Assembly (NCBI RefSeq): GCF_000373645.1
Contig: NZ_KB892024.1
Span: 149,060-213,059 of the forward strand
Direction of reading: 5' to 3'
DNA: 64,000 nucleotides
From: Streptomyces sp. ATexAB-D23
Lineage (GTDB): Bacteria; Actinomycetota; Actinomycetes; Streptomycetales; Streptomycetaceae
Shown: positions 40,171 through 49,348 of the stretch, piece by piece
Layout of the letters: every line of letters begins with the position of its first letter
Position numbering within the stretch: position 1 is the stretch's first letter
The notes under the pieces: model-generated
Databases searched by the model: none
What the model was told of the DNA's origin: nothing
What the model saw: the letters and a program-made list of their open reading frames with translations, nothing else
Made by a program: the position numbers and the translations under genes

Positions 40171-42234
40171 TCAGATGTCGAGGAAGCGGACGTCCTTGGC
40201 GTTGCGCTGGATGAACGAGCGCCGCGCCTCGACGTCCTCACCCATCAGCACCGAGAACAGATCGTCGGCCTGCGCCGCGTCATCGAGCGTGACCTGGCCG
40301 AGCACCCGGTGGTCGACGTCCATCGTGGTGACGCGCAGCTCCTCGGCGTTCATCTCGCCGAGACCCTTGAAGCGCTGGATCGAGTCTTCCTTGATCCGCT
40401 TGCCGTTCTGCTTGCCCAGCTCCACCAGGGCGTCGCGCTCACGGTCCGAGTACGCGTACTCGAAGTCGTCCCGGCCCCACTTGATCTTGTAGAGCGGGGG
40501 ACGCGAGAGGTAGACGTGTCCGGCCTCGACCAGCGGGCGCATGAAGCGGAACAGGAACGTCAGCAGCAGGGTGTTGATGTGCTGGCCGTCGACATCGGCG
40601 TCCGCCATCAGAATGATCTTGTGATAGCGGAGCTTCTCGATGTCGAAGTCCTCGTGGACCCCGGTGCCGAAGGCCGAGATCAGCGCCTGGACCTCGGTGT
40701 TCTGCAGGATCTTGTCGACCCGGGCCTTCTCGACGTTCAGGATCTTGCCTCGGATCGGCAGGATCGCCTGGTACATCGGGTTGCGGCCGGACTTGGCCGA
40801 GCCGCCGGCGGAGTCACCCTCGACGATGAAGATCTCGCACTTGGTGGGATCGTTCGACTGGCAGTCGCTGAGCTTGCCGGGCAGTGAGGCGCTCTCCAGC
40901 AGGCCCTTGCGCCGCGTCAGGTCGCGCGCCTTGCGGGCCGCCACACGGGCGGTCGAGGCGGCGATGCCCTTGCGGATGATGTCGGCCGCCTCGTTGGGGT
41001 TGCGGTCGAACCAGTCCGTCAGCTGCTCGTGGACGACCTTCTGCACGAAGGTCTTGGCCTCCGTGTTGCCCAGCTTGGTCTTCGTCTGGCCCTCGAACTG
41101 CGGCTCGCCCAGCTTCACCGAAATGATCGCCGTCAAACCCTCGCGGACGTCCTCGCCGGTGAGGTTGTCGTCCTTCTCGCGCAGCAGCTTCTTGTCGCGC
41201 GCGTACCGGTTGACCAGGGAGGTCAGCGCGGCGCGGAAGCCTTCCTCGTGCGTACCGCCCTCATGCGTGTGGATCGCGTTGGCGAAGGAGTAGACCCCCT
41301 CGCTGTACTGCGTGTTCCACTGCATGGCGATCTCGACCGACAGCAGACGGTCCTTGTCCTCGGCCTCGATGTCGATCACCGACTGGTGGATGACATCTCC
41401 CTTGCGGGAGTTGAGGTACCGGACGAAGTCGACGATGCCGTTCTCGTAGTGGTACGTGACCGAGCGGGCGCTCTCCTCCTCGGGGACCTCGCCCGCCTCG
41501 GCGCTGTCCGCGCCCGCCGTCGCCTTCGCCGACTCGCGCTCGTCGGTCAGCTTGAGGGTGAGGCCCTTGTTGAGGAAGGCCATCTCCTGGAAGCGGCGCG
41601 AGAGCGTCTCGAAGGAGTACTCGGTCGTCTCGAAGATGTCGCCGTCGGCCCAGAAGGTGACGGTGGTGCCCGTCTCCTCGGTCGCCTCGTTGCGGGCCAG
41701 CGGGGCCGTCGGGACACCGAACTTGTAATCCTGGGTCCAGCGGTAGCCGTCCGTCTTGACCTCGACGGCGACCCGGGTGGACAGGGCGTTGACGACGGAC
41801 ACGCCGACGCCGTGCAGACCACCGGAGACGGCGTAGCCGCCACCGCCGAACTTTCCGCCCGCGTGCAGGACGGTGAGGACGACCTCGACGGCCGGCTTGC
41901 CTTCGGACGGCACGATGCCGACCGGGATGCCACGGCCGTTGTCGACCACGCGCACCCCGCCATCGGCGAGGATCGTGACGTCGATGGTGTCCGCGTGCCC
42001 GGCCATGGCCTCGTCGACCGAGTTGTCGACGACCTCCTGCACGAGGTGGTGGAGACCGCGCTCACCGGTCGAGCCGATGTACATACCAGGTCGCTTGCGG
42101 ACCGCGTCCAGGCCCTCCAGCACGGTGATCGCACTGGCGTCGTACGACGCCTTCACCTCGCCCTGGACGGGAGCAGCGCCGCTCTCGCCGGGAGTGGACG
42201 GAATGTTCTCGTTGGGGTTGCCGGAATCGGCCAC
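40171..42234 (-). CDS. gyrB: DNA gyrase subunit B
   Basis: A 687-aa ATPase subunit. The GHKL ATPase domain has VDNSVDEAMAGHAD, DGGVRVVDNGRGIPVG and GLHGVGVSVVNAL. The TOPRIM part has EGDSAGGSAKSGRNP and MADADVDGQHINTLLL. The C-terminus ends in IQRNAKDVRFLDI. I chose GTG 42234, preceded by AAAGGG; longer frames to 42321 pass through an inverted repeat and lack support. It is the first gene of gyrB-gyrA-DUF3566. Confidence 0.98.
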   Translation of the reverse strand: MADSGNPNENIPSTPGESGAAPVQGEVKASYDASAITVLEGLDAVRKRPGMYIGSTGERGLHHLVQEVVDNSVDEAMAGHADTIDVTILADGGVRVVDNGRGIPVGIVPSEGKPAVEVVLTVLHAGGKFGGGGYAVSGGLHGVGVSVVNALSTRVAVEVKTDGYRWTQDYKFGVPTAPLARNEATEETGTTVTFWADGDIFETTEYSFETLSRRFQEMAFLNKGLTLKLTDERESAKATAGADSAEAGEVPEEESARSVTYHYENGIVDFVRYLNSRKGDVIHQSVIDIEAEDKDRLLSVEIAMQWNTQYSEGVYSFANAIHTHEGGTHEEGFRAALTSLVNRYARDKKLLREKDDNLTGEDVREGLTAIISVKLGEPQFEGQTKTKLGNTEAKTFVQKVVHEQLTDWFDRNPNEAADIIRKGIAASTARVAARKARDLTRRKGLLESASLPGKLSDCQSNDPTKCEIFIVEGDSAGGSAKSGRNPMYQAILPIRGKILNVEKARVDKILQNTEVQALISAFGTGVHEDFDIEKLRYHKIILMADADVDGQHINTLLLTFLFRFMRPLVEAGHVYLSRPPLYKIKWGRDDFEYAYSDRERDALVELGKQNGKRIKEDSIQRFKGLGEMNAEELRVTTMDVDHRVLGQVTLDDAAQADDLFSVLMGEDVEARRSFIQRNAKDVRFLDI

Positions 42235-42658
42235 GAAGCGCCCTTTCTGGCACAGCACAGGCCGTTCTCCGGGCAGGCGGGAGCGGCTGCGTCGTTCGGC
42301 TTGTATCGACGAATCCCGCAAGACGCGGGATTGTTCACCAGTCTACCGGTAGCGCCGACCCGAATGGGGGTTTGCGGGTACCTGAGTACGCATGTGCCGC
42401 CCTGAATGAGCGCCTGACGACTCCCCATATTGGGGAAGGGGCCTCAAGAGGCTCACAAGGGCATTGAGCGCTTCGGCCTGTCAGCTTCCCGCTACGGTGA
42501 GGGACCTCCGGTCACCACCATCCGGCCTCCGCCACCGAGCAGCGGCGAACCAAGCCCTTCCAGGCACCCGTACGCCCCTCGCCCGCCCCCGCCCACAGCC
42601 ATCGGCCCGCACGCGCAGAAGGCTCGGTGGTGGCACGAAAACCGCAGGTCAGGCCTGG
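42235..42658. other. gyrB leader and promoter region, with an inverted repeat
   Basis: This 424-nt gap lies between dciA and gyrB. It contains AATCCCGC (42312-42319) and GCGGGATT (42325-42332), a hairpin in the likely gyrB leader, and the palindrome CTACCGGTAG (42343-42352). A minus-strand -10 candidate TAGACT is at 42340-42345, without a good -35. No other gene is seen. Confidence 0.5.
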
Positions 42659-43219
42659 TCAGCCGTAGGTGTCGCCCGGTCCTCTGCTCCCAGGGGCCCG
42701 CAGCGGACCGAACCTGCGCTGCGGACCGCCGGGCCCCAGCACCTTGATCATCCGCACGGTTCCGTTGCCCAGATCCGCGTTCAGCCGGGCCACCAGCTGG
42801 GGCGCCAGCAGCCGCAGCTGCGTCGCCCACACCGTCGAATCGCACTGCACCGTCAGTACGCGCTGATCCGGTTCCTCGTCGTACCGCACCGGCACGCAGT
42901 GCAGGGCGAGATCGTCACCGACGATCTGCGGCCACCGGCCCATCACCCCGCCCACCGCCGCCGGGGTCTCCCAGCCGCGCTCGGTGATCAGCCGGCTGAT
43001 GGCCGCTCCCAGCGGCAACGGGTCGCGCCCGTCGGCCCGTGCTCCGGAGCGCAGTCCTCCGCCTCGCCTGGCCTGTTTCTTCTGCTGGGCGGCATCCCCA
43101 CGCGCCCGCGCCTGCTCCTTCGCCGCGCGCAGCGCGACCCGTGCCAGGTCCACACCGGACGGCTCCGCCGGCTTCGCCCCGTCGCCGGCCGAGCCCTTCC
43201 CCGCTCCGTAGCCGTTCAC
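42659..43219 (-). CDS. dciA: DciA-family (DUF721) replicative helicase loader protein
   Basis: A 186-aa protein. The DUF721 core spans about residues 75-165: WPQIVGDDLALHCVPVRYD, LTVQCDSTVWATQLRLLAPQ and LVARLNADLGNGTVRMIKV. DciA is the widespread bacterial operator of the DnaB helicase where DnaC/DnaI are absent. The N-terminal part is a basic, helical extension. Its GTG start overlaps the recF stop (GTGA). Position between recF and gyrB matches other actinobacteria. Confidence 0.92.
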   Translation of the reverse strand: MNGYGAGKGSAGDGAKPAEPSGVDLARVALRAAKEQARARGDAAQQKKQARRGGGLRSGARADGRDPLPLGAAISRLITERGWETPAAVGGVMGRWPQIVGDDLALHCVPVRYDEEPDQRVLTVQCDSTVWATQLRLLAPQLVARLNADLGNGTVRMIKVLGPGGPQRRFGPLRAPGSRGPGDTYG

Positions 43220-44346
43220 GCCCGCTCCACCCCACCGGCCGAGACCGCGTACCGCGTCCCCGCGAGCACGCCCGGCACGTCGTCGCCCACCGCCGCCGTC
43301 ACCAGCACCTGCTCGCCCGGTGCCACCAGCTCGGCCAGCCGCTCCCGGCGACGCGCGTCCAGCTCGGCGAAGACGTCGTCCAGCACCAGCACCGGCTCGT
43401 TGCCCTCGCCGCGCAGCAGTTCGTACGAGGCCAGCCGCAGCGCCAGCGCGTACGACCAGGACTCACCGTGGCTCGCGTACCCCTTCGCGGGCATGGAACG
43501 CAGACCCAGCACCAGATCGTCCCGGTGCGGGCCGACCAGCGTCACGCCCCGCTCGATCTCCTGCTTGCGCACACCGGCCAGGGCCTCGATGAGCTGCGCG
43601 TACAGCTCGTCACGCGTCCGCGCCGGGCCCACCTCGGCGCCGGCCGAGCTGCGGTACTCCAGCGACACGGGGCCCCCGCCCGGCGCCACGTCCGCGTACG
43701 CCTTGTCCGTCAGGGGCTGGAGCGTCGCGATCAGGTCCAGACGCTGGGCGAGCAGCTCGGCGCCCACCCAGCCCAGATGCTGGTCCCACACATCGAGCGT
43801 CGACAGGTCCAGGGAACGTCCGCCGTGCCTGCGCGCCATCGCCGCCGACTTCAGCAGCGTGTTCCGCTGCTTCAGCACCCGCTCGTAGTCGGAGCGGACC
43901 CCTGCCATCCGCGGCGACCGCGCGGTCACCAGCTCGTCCAGGAAGCGCCGACGCTCCCCGGGATCGCCCTTCACCAGGGCGAGGTCCTCCGGAGCGAACA
44001 GCACGGTCCGTACAATGCCGAGCACATCACGCGGCCTGACCTGCGACGACCGGTTGATCCGGGCGCGGTTCGCCTTGCCCGGGTTCAGTTCGAGCTCGAC
44101 CAGCTGCGAGCGCTCCCCCTGCGTCACGGCCGCCCTGATCACCGCCCGCTCGGCGCCCATCCGCACCAGCGGGGCGTCCGAGGAGACGCGGTGGCTGCCG
44201 AGCGTGGCGAGATAGCCGACGGCCTCGACCAGGTTCGTCTTGCCCTGGCCGTTGGCCCCCACGAACGCGGTGACGCCCGGATCGAGAGGCACCTCGACCC
44301 GGGCGTACGAGCGGAAGTCGGCCAGCGACAGATGCGTGACGTGCAT
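43216..44346 (-). CDS. recF: DNA replication and repair protein RecF
   Basis: A 376-aa SMC-like ATPase of gap repair. Walker A is GANGQGKTN (about residues 30-38). The ABC signature and Walker B appear as RSMPAKGYASHGESWSYALAL and PVLVLDDVFAELDARRRERL. The start is ATG 44346. It follows the 6-phosphogluconate dehydrogenase gene, which interrupts the dnaN-recF pair in Streptomyces, with a weak hairpin between them. Confidence 0.97.
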   Translation of the reverse strand: MHVTHLSLADFRSYARVEVPLDPGVTAFVGANGQGKTNLVEAVGYLATLGSHRVSSDAPLVRMGAERAVIRAAVTQGERSQLVELELNPGKANRARINRSSQVRPRDVLGIVRTVLFAPEDLALVKGDPGERRRFLDELVTARSPRMAGVRSDYERVLKQRNTLLKSAAMARRHGGRSLDLSTLDVWDQHLGWVGAELLAQRLDLIATLQPLTDKAYADVAPGGGPVSLEYRSSAGAEVGPARTRDELYAQLIEALAGVRKQEIERGVTLVGPHRDDLVLGLRSMPAKGYASHGESWSYALALRLASYELLRGEGNEPVLVLDDVFAELDARRRERLAELVAPGEQVLVTAAVGDDVPGVLAGTRYAVSAGGVERA

Positions 44347-44391
44347 GGTGTGCGCCGACCTTCCCGGCTTTCCTGCTCCGTGCTTCGTGGG

Positions 44392-44418
44392 GCGGAAGGG
44401 GCGGTCGGCCCCTCCCGC
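44392..44418 (-). terminator. Weak hairpin after gnd
   Basis: GCGG-A-AGGGGC pairs with GCCCCT-C-CCGC (one mismatch) around a 5-nt loop, 14 nt past the gnd stop. It may reduce read-through into recF. Confidence 0.45.
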
Positions 44419-44431
44419 TCCTCGTTGCGGA

Positions 44432-45310
44432 CTACTTCTTGTTCTCGACCGCGTGGCCGCCGAACTGGTTGCGCAGCGCGGCGATCATCTTCATCTGCGG
44501 GGAGTCGTCCTGGCGCGAGGCGAAGCGCGCGAAGAGCGACGCGGTGATCGCGGGCAGCGGCACGGCGTTGTCGATCGCGGCCTCCACCGTCCAGCGGCCC
44601 TCACCCGAGTCGGCGGCGAAACCGCGGAGCTTGTCCAGGTGCTCGTCGTCGTCCAGGGCGTTGACCGCCAGGTCGAGCAGCCAGGAACGGATGACCGTGC
44701 CTTCCTGCCAGGAGCGGAAGACCTCACGCACGTCGGTGACGGAGTCGACCTTCTCCAGCAGCTCCCAGCCCTCGGCGTAGGCCTGCATCATGGCGTACTC
44801 GATGCCGTTGTGGACCATCTTGGCGAAGTGGCCGGCGCCGACCTTGCCCGCGTGGACCGAACCGAAGTCGCCCTCGGGCTTGAGCGCGTCGAAGACCGGC
44901 TGGACCTTCGCGACGTTCTCGGCGTCGCCGCCGTACATCAGGGCGTAGCCGTTCTCCAGGCCCCAGACGCCGCCGGAGACACCGCAGTCGACGAAGCCGA
45001 TGCCCTTGATGCCCAGCTCCACCGCGTGCTTCTCGTCGTCGGTCCAGCGGGAGTTCCCGCCGTCCACGACGATGTCGCCGGGCGAGAGCAGCTCGGCCAG
45101 CTCGTCGATCGTGGACTGGGTCGCGGCTCCGGCCGGAACCATCACCCAGACGACCCGCGGGCCCTTGAGCTTGCCCACAAGCTCTTCCAGGCTGTGGACA
45201 TCGGCGACATCCGGGTTGCGGTCGTAACCGATGACGGTGTGGCCTGCGCGGCGGATGCGCTCGCGCATGTTGCCGCCCATCTTGCCGAGGCCGACGAGAC
45301 CGAGCTCCAT
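44432..45310 (-). CDS. gnd: 6-phosphogluconate dehydrogenase, short decarboxylating type
   Basis: A 292-aa enzyme oxidising 6-phosphogluconate to ribulose 5-phosphate and CO2. The Rossmann motif is GLVGLGKMGGNM with the second strand ending IGYDRNP; the Asp suggests NAD preference. Substrate-binding blocks are DGGNSRWTDDEKH, GVSGGVWGLENGYALM and AGHFAKMVHNGIEY. It is shorter than the E. coli enzyme (about 470 aa) and matches the NAD-type YqeC/GndA group. Its presence between dnaN and recF is typical in Streptomyces but has no known link to replication. Confidence 0.95.
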   Translation of the reverse strand: MELGLVGLGKMGGNMRERIRRAGHTVIGYDRNPDVADVHSLEELVGKLKGPRVVWVMVPAGAATQSTIDELAELLSPGDIVVDGGNSRWTDDEKHAVELGIKGIGFVDCGVSGGVWGLENGYALMYGGDAENVAKVQPVFDALKPEGDFGSVHAGKVGAGHFAKMVHNGIEYAMMQAYAEGWELLEKVDSVTDVREVFRSWQEGTVIRSWLLDLAVNALDDDEHLDKLRGFAADSGEGRWTVEAAIDNAVPLPAITASLFARFASRQDDSPQMKMIAALRNQFGGHAVENKK

Positions 45311-45411
45311 CAGAGATTCCTTTAGCGTTGTGCCGATTCGTACCCAGGTCCGAGCCTACGCCCGGCAGGGGACAGGACGCCGGGCATGCTCGGCGCTGAA
45401 CATGCCCGTCG

Positions 45412-45431
45412 GGCCCTGCCGCGGCAGGGCC
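45412..45431 (-). terminator. Hairpin downstream of dnaN
   Basis: GGCCCTGCCGCGGCAGGGCC is a perfect palindrome that folds with an 8-bp GC stem and CGCG loop, 11 nt beyond the dnaN stop. Confidence 0.5.
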
Positions 45432-45441
45432 GGTGACCGGG

Positions 45442-46572
45442 TCAGCCGGAGAGGCGGACCGGCATGATCAGGTACTTGTACGCGGCATCCGCCTCGGCGT
45501 CCACGGCCGGGCGGCCGCTGAGCAGCGCCGGCTTGGTGGAGGTCGTGAAGGAGAGCTGGGCCACCGGGGAGTCGATGGCGCTCAGGCCGTCCAGCAGGAA
45601 GGTCGGGTTGAAGGCGATCGAGATGTCATCGCCCTCCAGCACGGCGTCGACCCTCTCCACAGCCTGTGCGTCGTCGCTGGAACCCGCCTCCAGGATCAGC
45701 ACGCCCTGCTCGAAGCTCAGCCGCACCGGGGTGTTGCGCTCGGCCACCAGGGCGACGCGCTTGACGGCCTCGACGAACGGGGCGGTCTCGATCACGGCGA
45801 CGGAGTTGAACTCGGTCGGGAAGAGCGTCCGGTACTTCGGCAGGTCGCCCTCGAGCAGCCGGGTGGTGGTGCGGCGGCCGGCGCCCTCGAAGCCGATGAG
45901 GCCTTCGCCCGCGCCCGAGCCGGACAGCGCCAGGGTGACCGTGTCACCGCTGGTCAGCGCCTTGGCGGTGTCGAGCAGCGTCTTGGCGGGCACCAGGGCG
46001 ACGGCGGAGGCGTCGGCGTTCTCCGGCTTCCAGAGGAACTCGCGGACCGCGAAGCGGTAGCGGTCGGTGGAGGCGAGGGTGACGGTGTCGCCCTCGATCT
46101 CGATGCGCACGCCGGTCAGGACGGGCAGGGTGTCGTCGCGGCCCGCGGCGATGGCCACCTGGGCGGCGGCGGAGGCGAAGACCTCACCGGGCACGGTGCC
46201 GGTCGCGGTCGGCATCTGCGGCAGCGCCGGGTATTCCTCCACGGGCAGGGTGTGGAGTGTGAATCGCGAGGAACCGCAGGACACGGTCGCCCGTACACCG
46301 TCTGTGGAGATCTCCACCGGTCGGTTGGGCAGGGCGCGGCAGATGTCGGCGAGCAGCCGGCCGGAGACGAGGACGGTGCCGTCCTCCTCGACCTCGGCCT
46401 CCACCGAGACGCGGGCCGAGACCTCGTAGTCGAAGCTGGAGAAGCTGAGAGCGCCGTCCTCGGCCTTCAGCAGAAGGCCCGCGAGAACGGGCGCCGGCGG
46501 ACGGGCCGGAAGGCTGCGGGCCACCCAGGCCACCGCCTCCGCGAGTACATCGCGCTCCACCCGGATCTTCAC
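45442..46572 (-). CDS. dnaN: DNA polymerase III sliding clamp (beta subunit)
   Basis: A 376-aa clamp. It starts VKIRVERDVLAEAVAWVARS and has three similar domains. The C-terminus ends with KPALLSGRPAVDAEADAAYKYLIMPVRL, the usual clamp end. Typical blocks are TDRYRFAVRE and KTLLDTAKAL. I chose GTG 46572 with GCAGGAGG upstream; a longer frame would enter the oriC side. It is transcribed away from oriC, divergent in position from dnaA. Confidence 0.98.
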   Translation of the reverse strand: MKIRVERDVLAEAVAWVARSLPARPPAPVLAGLLLKAEDGALSFSSFDYEVSARVSVEAEVEEDGTVLVSGRLLADICRALPNRPVEISTDGVRATVSCGSSRFTLHTLPVEEYPALPQMPTATGTVPGEVFASAAAQVAIAAGRDDTLPVLTGVRIEIEGDTVTLASTDRYRFAVREFLWKPENADASAVALVPAKTLLDTAKALTSGDTVTLALSGSGAGEGLIGFEGAGRRTTTRLLEGDLPKYRTLFPTEFNSVAVIETAPFVEAVKRVALVAERNTPVRLSFEQGVLILEAGSSDDAQAVERVDAVLEGDDISIAFNPTFLLDGLSAIDSPVAQLSFTTSTKPALLSGRPAVDAEADAAYKYLIMPVRLSG

Positions 46573-46739
46573 CGGAACCGCCTCCTGCTGTTGCTCGCTC
46601 GCCCTGCTGGCCTTCGTCGTCTGATCGGGCCCTCCACCGATGCCGGGGGGAGGACGCCGGGGACCAGTCTGACGCACCGCACCGACACTCGGTGCGGCTC
46701 GGGGTCAAATCGCGGCAAGAGGCCCGGAGCGCTCCGAGG

Positions 46740-47330
46740 CCGAGTTGTGCACAGGCCCCACTTCGAAACGGATCCCGAGCTAACTATGAGGGGTAGTAGT
46801 AGTAGGCCCTGTGGAAACGGTGGATAACGCTGTTTGCGCAGGTCAGGGCCCGTTTTTTATCCACTGGCCCTGTGGGTGGCCCGGTGGACAACCCGGGGAT
46901 TCTGTGGACACCCGAAAGTTGTGCACATCCCGTACACAGGACAGGGGGGTTTCTCCCCAGGTCTGTCCCCAGCTTTACCCGCGTTCCCCACAGCCCAACC
47001 GCCCCTCTTGGTGTGACGCCTTTCACTCGGGGCGGTGACGGCGGGTGTCATGTTGCCGAACAGTGGACAGCGGTGTGGAGAAGCCCGCTCCGACTGGGGA
47101 AAACACCCGCTGGCCTGTGGGCAGCCGGTGGACAACGAGGTCCACAGGCTGTGGACGGAAAACTTGTCCACAGCCTGTGGATCATGGTTGACCACAAATC
47201 CCCAGGCCCCTGAGCTGGCCTGATGCCTGATGGGCGGGCGTGCCTGTGGAAGCAGTATGGACAACTTTTGGATCCCCAGGCTGTGGAGGGAAAAAAGTGG
47301 CCGGATCTGTGGAGAACACCCGTGTCCTGG
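46740..47330. other. oriC: Chromosomal replication origin oriC
   Basis: Non-coding region between dnaN and dnaA rich in DnaA-box-like 9-mers in both orientations. The consensus TTGTCCACA is perfect at 47164-47172. One-mismatch boxes include 46745 (TTGTGCACA), 46819, 46857, 46883 (GGTGGACAA), 46903, 46919, 47074, 47127, 47176, 47188, 47256 and 47308. They fall into two groups, 46745-46927 and 47074-47316, with a box-poor gap between. This is the Streptomyces oriC organisation. Open frames here have poor codon bias and should not be annotated as genes. Confidence 0.95.
47164..47172 (+). promoter_or_regulatory. Consensus DnaA box in oriC
   Basis: TTGTCCACA, the Streptomyces consensus, with neighbours TGTGGATCA (47176-47184) and TTGACCACA (47188-47196) 3 nt apart on either side, forming a tight triplet likely to be a strong DnaA-binding nucleus. 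Confidence 0.9.
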
Positions 47331-47456
47331 CCGGGATTCGAACACCGCGGGCGTCCCGGCCCCGGGCCCCAGGCAGGGTGAAGACCCCGCCGGCGCCGAT
47401 TGAGTGCGTCCGGGAGCCGTGCACGGGGGTTGCCGGGAGCTTTTCGGGGAACGCGT

Positions 47457-47499
47457 AAGGGCGCTGTGCGGACTCCTGACGAGTCCGCACAGCGCCCTT
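47457..47499 (-). terminator. Terminator of dnaA at the oriC border
   Basis: AAGGGCGCTGTGCGGACTC pairs perfectly over 19 bp with its complement around the loop CTGAC. It follows the dnaA stop by 31 nt and would protect oriC from dnaA transcription. Confidence 0.92.
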
Positions 47500-47530
47500 C
47501 GGGTGCGTGCGGTTCCGGCGTGGGGTGCGG

Positions 47531-49348
47531 TCAGCCGTTCTTGATGCGGTTGGTGAGCTCGGTGACCTGGTTGTAGATGGAGCGCCGCTCCGCCATCAGC
47601 GCCCGGATCTTGCGGTCGGCGTGCATCACCGTTGTGTGGTCCCGGCCGCCGAACTGCGCACCGATCTTCGGCAGTGAGAGATCGGTCAGCTCGCGGCACA
47701 GATACATGGCGATCTGGCGGGCCGTCACCAGCACACGGCTGCGGGACGATCCGCAGAGGTCCTCCACCGTCAGACCGAAGTAGTCCGCCGTTGCCGCCAT
47801 GATGGCCGCCGCCGTGATCTCCGGGGCCGTGTCCTCGCCGCCGGGGATCAGGTCCTTCAGCACGATCTCCGTGAGCCCCAGGTCCACGGGCTGGCGGTTG
47901 AGGCTGGCGAAGGCCGTCACCCGGATGAGAGCGCCCTCCAGCTCACGGATGTTGCGCGAGATGCGGGACGCGATGAACTCCAGCACCTCCGGCGGGGCGT
48001 TGAGCTGCTCCTGCACCGCCTTCTTGCGCAGGATCGCGATGCGGGTCTCCAGCTCGGGGGGCTGCACATCGGTGGTCAGCCCCCACTCGAAACGATTCCG
48101 CAGCCGGTCCTCCAGCGTGACCAGCTGCTTGGGCGGCCGGTCGGAGGACAGCACGATCTGCTTGTTGGCGTTGTGGAGCGTATTGAAGGTGTGGAAGAAC
48201 TCCTCCTGCGTCGACTCCTTGCTCGCCAGGAACTGGATGTCGTCGACGAGCAGGATGTCGACGTCGCGGTACCGCTTGCGGAAGGTGTCGCCCTTGCCGT
48301 CACGGATCGAGTTGATGAACTCGTTGGTGAACTCCTCCGAGCTCACGTACCGCACCCGGGTCCCCGGGTAGAGGCTGCGGGCGTAGTGCCCGATGGCGTG
48401 CAGCAGGTGGGTCTTGCCGAGCCCGGACTCCCCATAGATGAAAAGGGGGTTGTACGCCTTGGCGGGCGCTTCGGCGACGGCGACGGCCGCCGCGTGCGCG
48501 AAGCGGTTGGACGCCCCGATGACAAAGGTGTCGAAGAGGTATTTCGGATTGAGCCGGGCGTGCGGCTCGCCGGGTCCGGGGGCCGGCGAGGGCTGGGCGC
48601 CCATCGGCCCCGGGCCTCCGCCGGGCCGGCCGGTGCCGCCGCCCCCCGGCCGGTGCTGCGGCTCCGGCAGTTCGTGGCGCTCGGGGCGTGGCCGCTCCGA
48701 GCGCTGCGGCTCGTAACCCTGGCGCTCCGGCGGCTGCTGCCGGTAGTCGTGCTGCGGCTGCTGCGGGGAGCGGCTGCCGTAGGGCTCGCGCCACTGGTCC
48801 GCGGAGTGGTCACGGTCCTGGAATCCGCCGAGCCGGGGCTGCTGCCAGGACAGGTCCTCCTGGGTGCGCGGCCAGGCCCCGGGCTCGGGGCGCTGCTGCT
48901 GGTAGTCCGGGTAGGCGGGGCGGGCCGTAGGCATCCCGTCGTCGGAGGGCCGGTGCCCGTAGCCGTCGTACGCGTCGTCGTGCCGCCCCTCGTCGTGCTG
49001 CGGTCCCTGGTAGCGGTGCTGCTGCGACTGGGGGGACTGGTGCATCGGGGGCGCCGGCGGGGACGGCGGTTCGCCGGCGGAGTCGTCGACCGTGATCGCG
49101 ATCCGGATGGGGCGGCCGCACTCGCGGCTCAGCGTCTCGCTGATGAGAGGAGCGAGACGGCCTTCGAGGACCCGCTTGCCCCACTCATTGGGGACGGCCA
49201 GCAGCGCGGTGTCGGCGACCAGGGCGAGGGGCTGGCAGCGCTCGATCCACTGCTTGTCCTTCGGCTCGATGCCCTGCTGCCCCTCCCCGAGCAGTTGCTC
49301 CAGCACTCGCGGCCACACTGCGGCAAGATCGGCAGGTACGTCAGCCAC
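47531..49348 (-). CDS. dnaA: Chromosomal replication initiator protein DnaA
   Basis: A 605-aa initiator. Domain I is N-terminal (about 1-85). Domain II is a very long Gln/Pro/Gly/Arg-rich linker (about 90-260), as in Streptomyces. AAA+ domain III has Walker A GESGLGKTH (about 308-316) and Walker B LLVDDIQF. Domain IV has the signature GGRDHTTVMHADRKI that contacts the box. Start is GTG 49348. It is transcribed toward oriC and stops at a strong hairpin. The region upstream carries a consensus box, suggesting autoregulation. Confidence 0.98.
   Translation of the reverse strand: MADVPADLAAVWPRVLEQLLGEGQQGIEPKDKQWIERCQPLALVADTALLAVPNEWGKRVLEGRLAPLISETLSRECGRPIRIAITVDDSAGEPPSPPAPPMHQSPQSQQHRYQGPQHDEGRHDDAYDGYGHRPSDDGMPTARPAYPDYQQQRPEPGAWPRTQEDLSWQQPRLGGFQDRDHSADQWREPYGSRSPQQPQHDYRQQPPERQGYEPQRSERPRPERHELPEPQHRPGGGGTGRPGGGPGPMGAQPSPAPGPGEPHARLNPKYLFDTFVIGASNRFAHAAAVAVAEAPAKAYNPLFIYGESGLGKTHLLHAIGHYARSLYPGTRVRYVSSEEFTNEFINSIRDGKGDTFRKRYRDVDILLVDDIQFLASKESTQEEFFHTFNTLHNANKQIVLSSDRPPKQLVTLEDRLRNRFEWGLTTDVQPPELETRIAILRKKAVQEQLNAPPEVLEFIASRISRNIRELEGALIRVTAFASLNRQPVDLGLTEIVLKDLIPGGEDTAPEITAAAIMAATADYFGLTVEDLCGSSRSRVLVTARQIAMYLCRELTDLSLPKIGAQFGGRDHTTVMHADRKIRALMAERRSIYNQVTELTNRIKNG

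Noticed and set aside
37227..40214. A 995-codon open frame opposite gyrA and gyrB
   Set aside because: It is antisense to two certain genes and mirrors their GC-rich third positions. The protein has no domain and consists of Asp/Val/Leu/Arg shadow sequence.
46857..47699. Open frames within oriC
   Set aside because: They span DnaA boxes and the dnaA terminator, with TGTGGA repeats giving biased peptides; no ribosome sites or codon bias.
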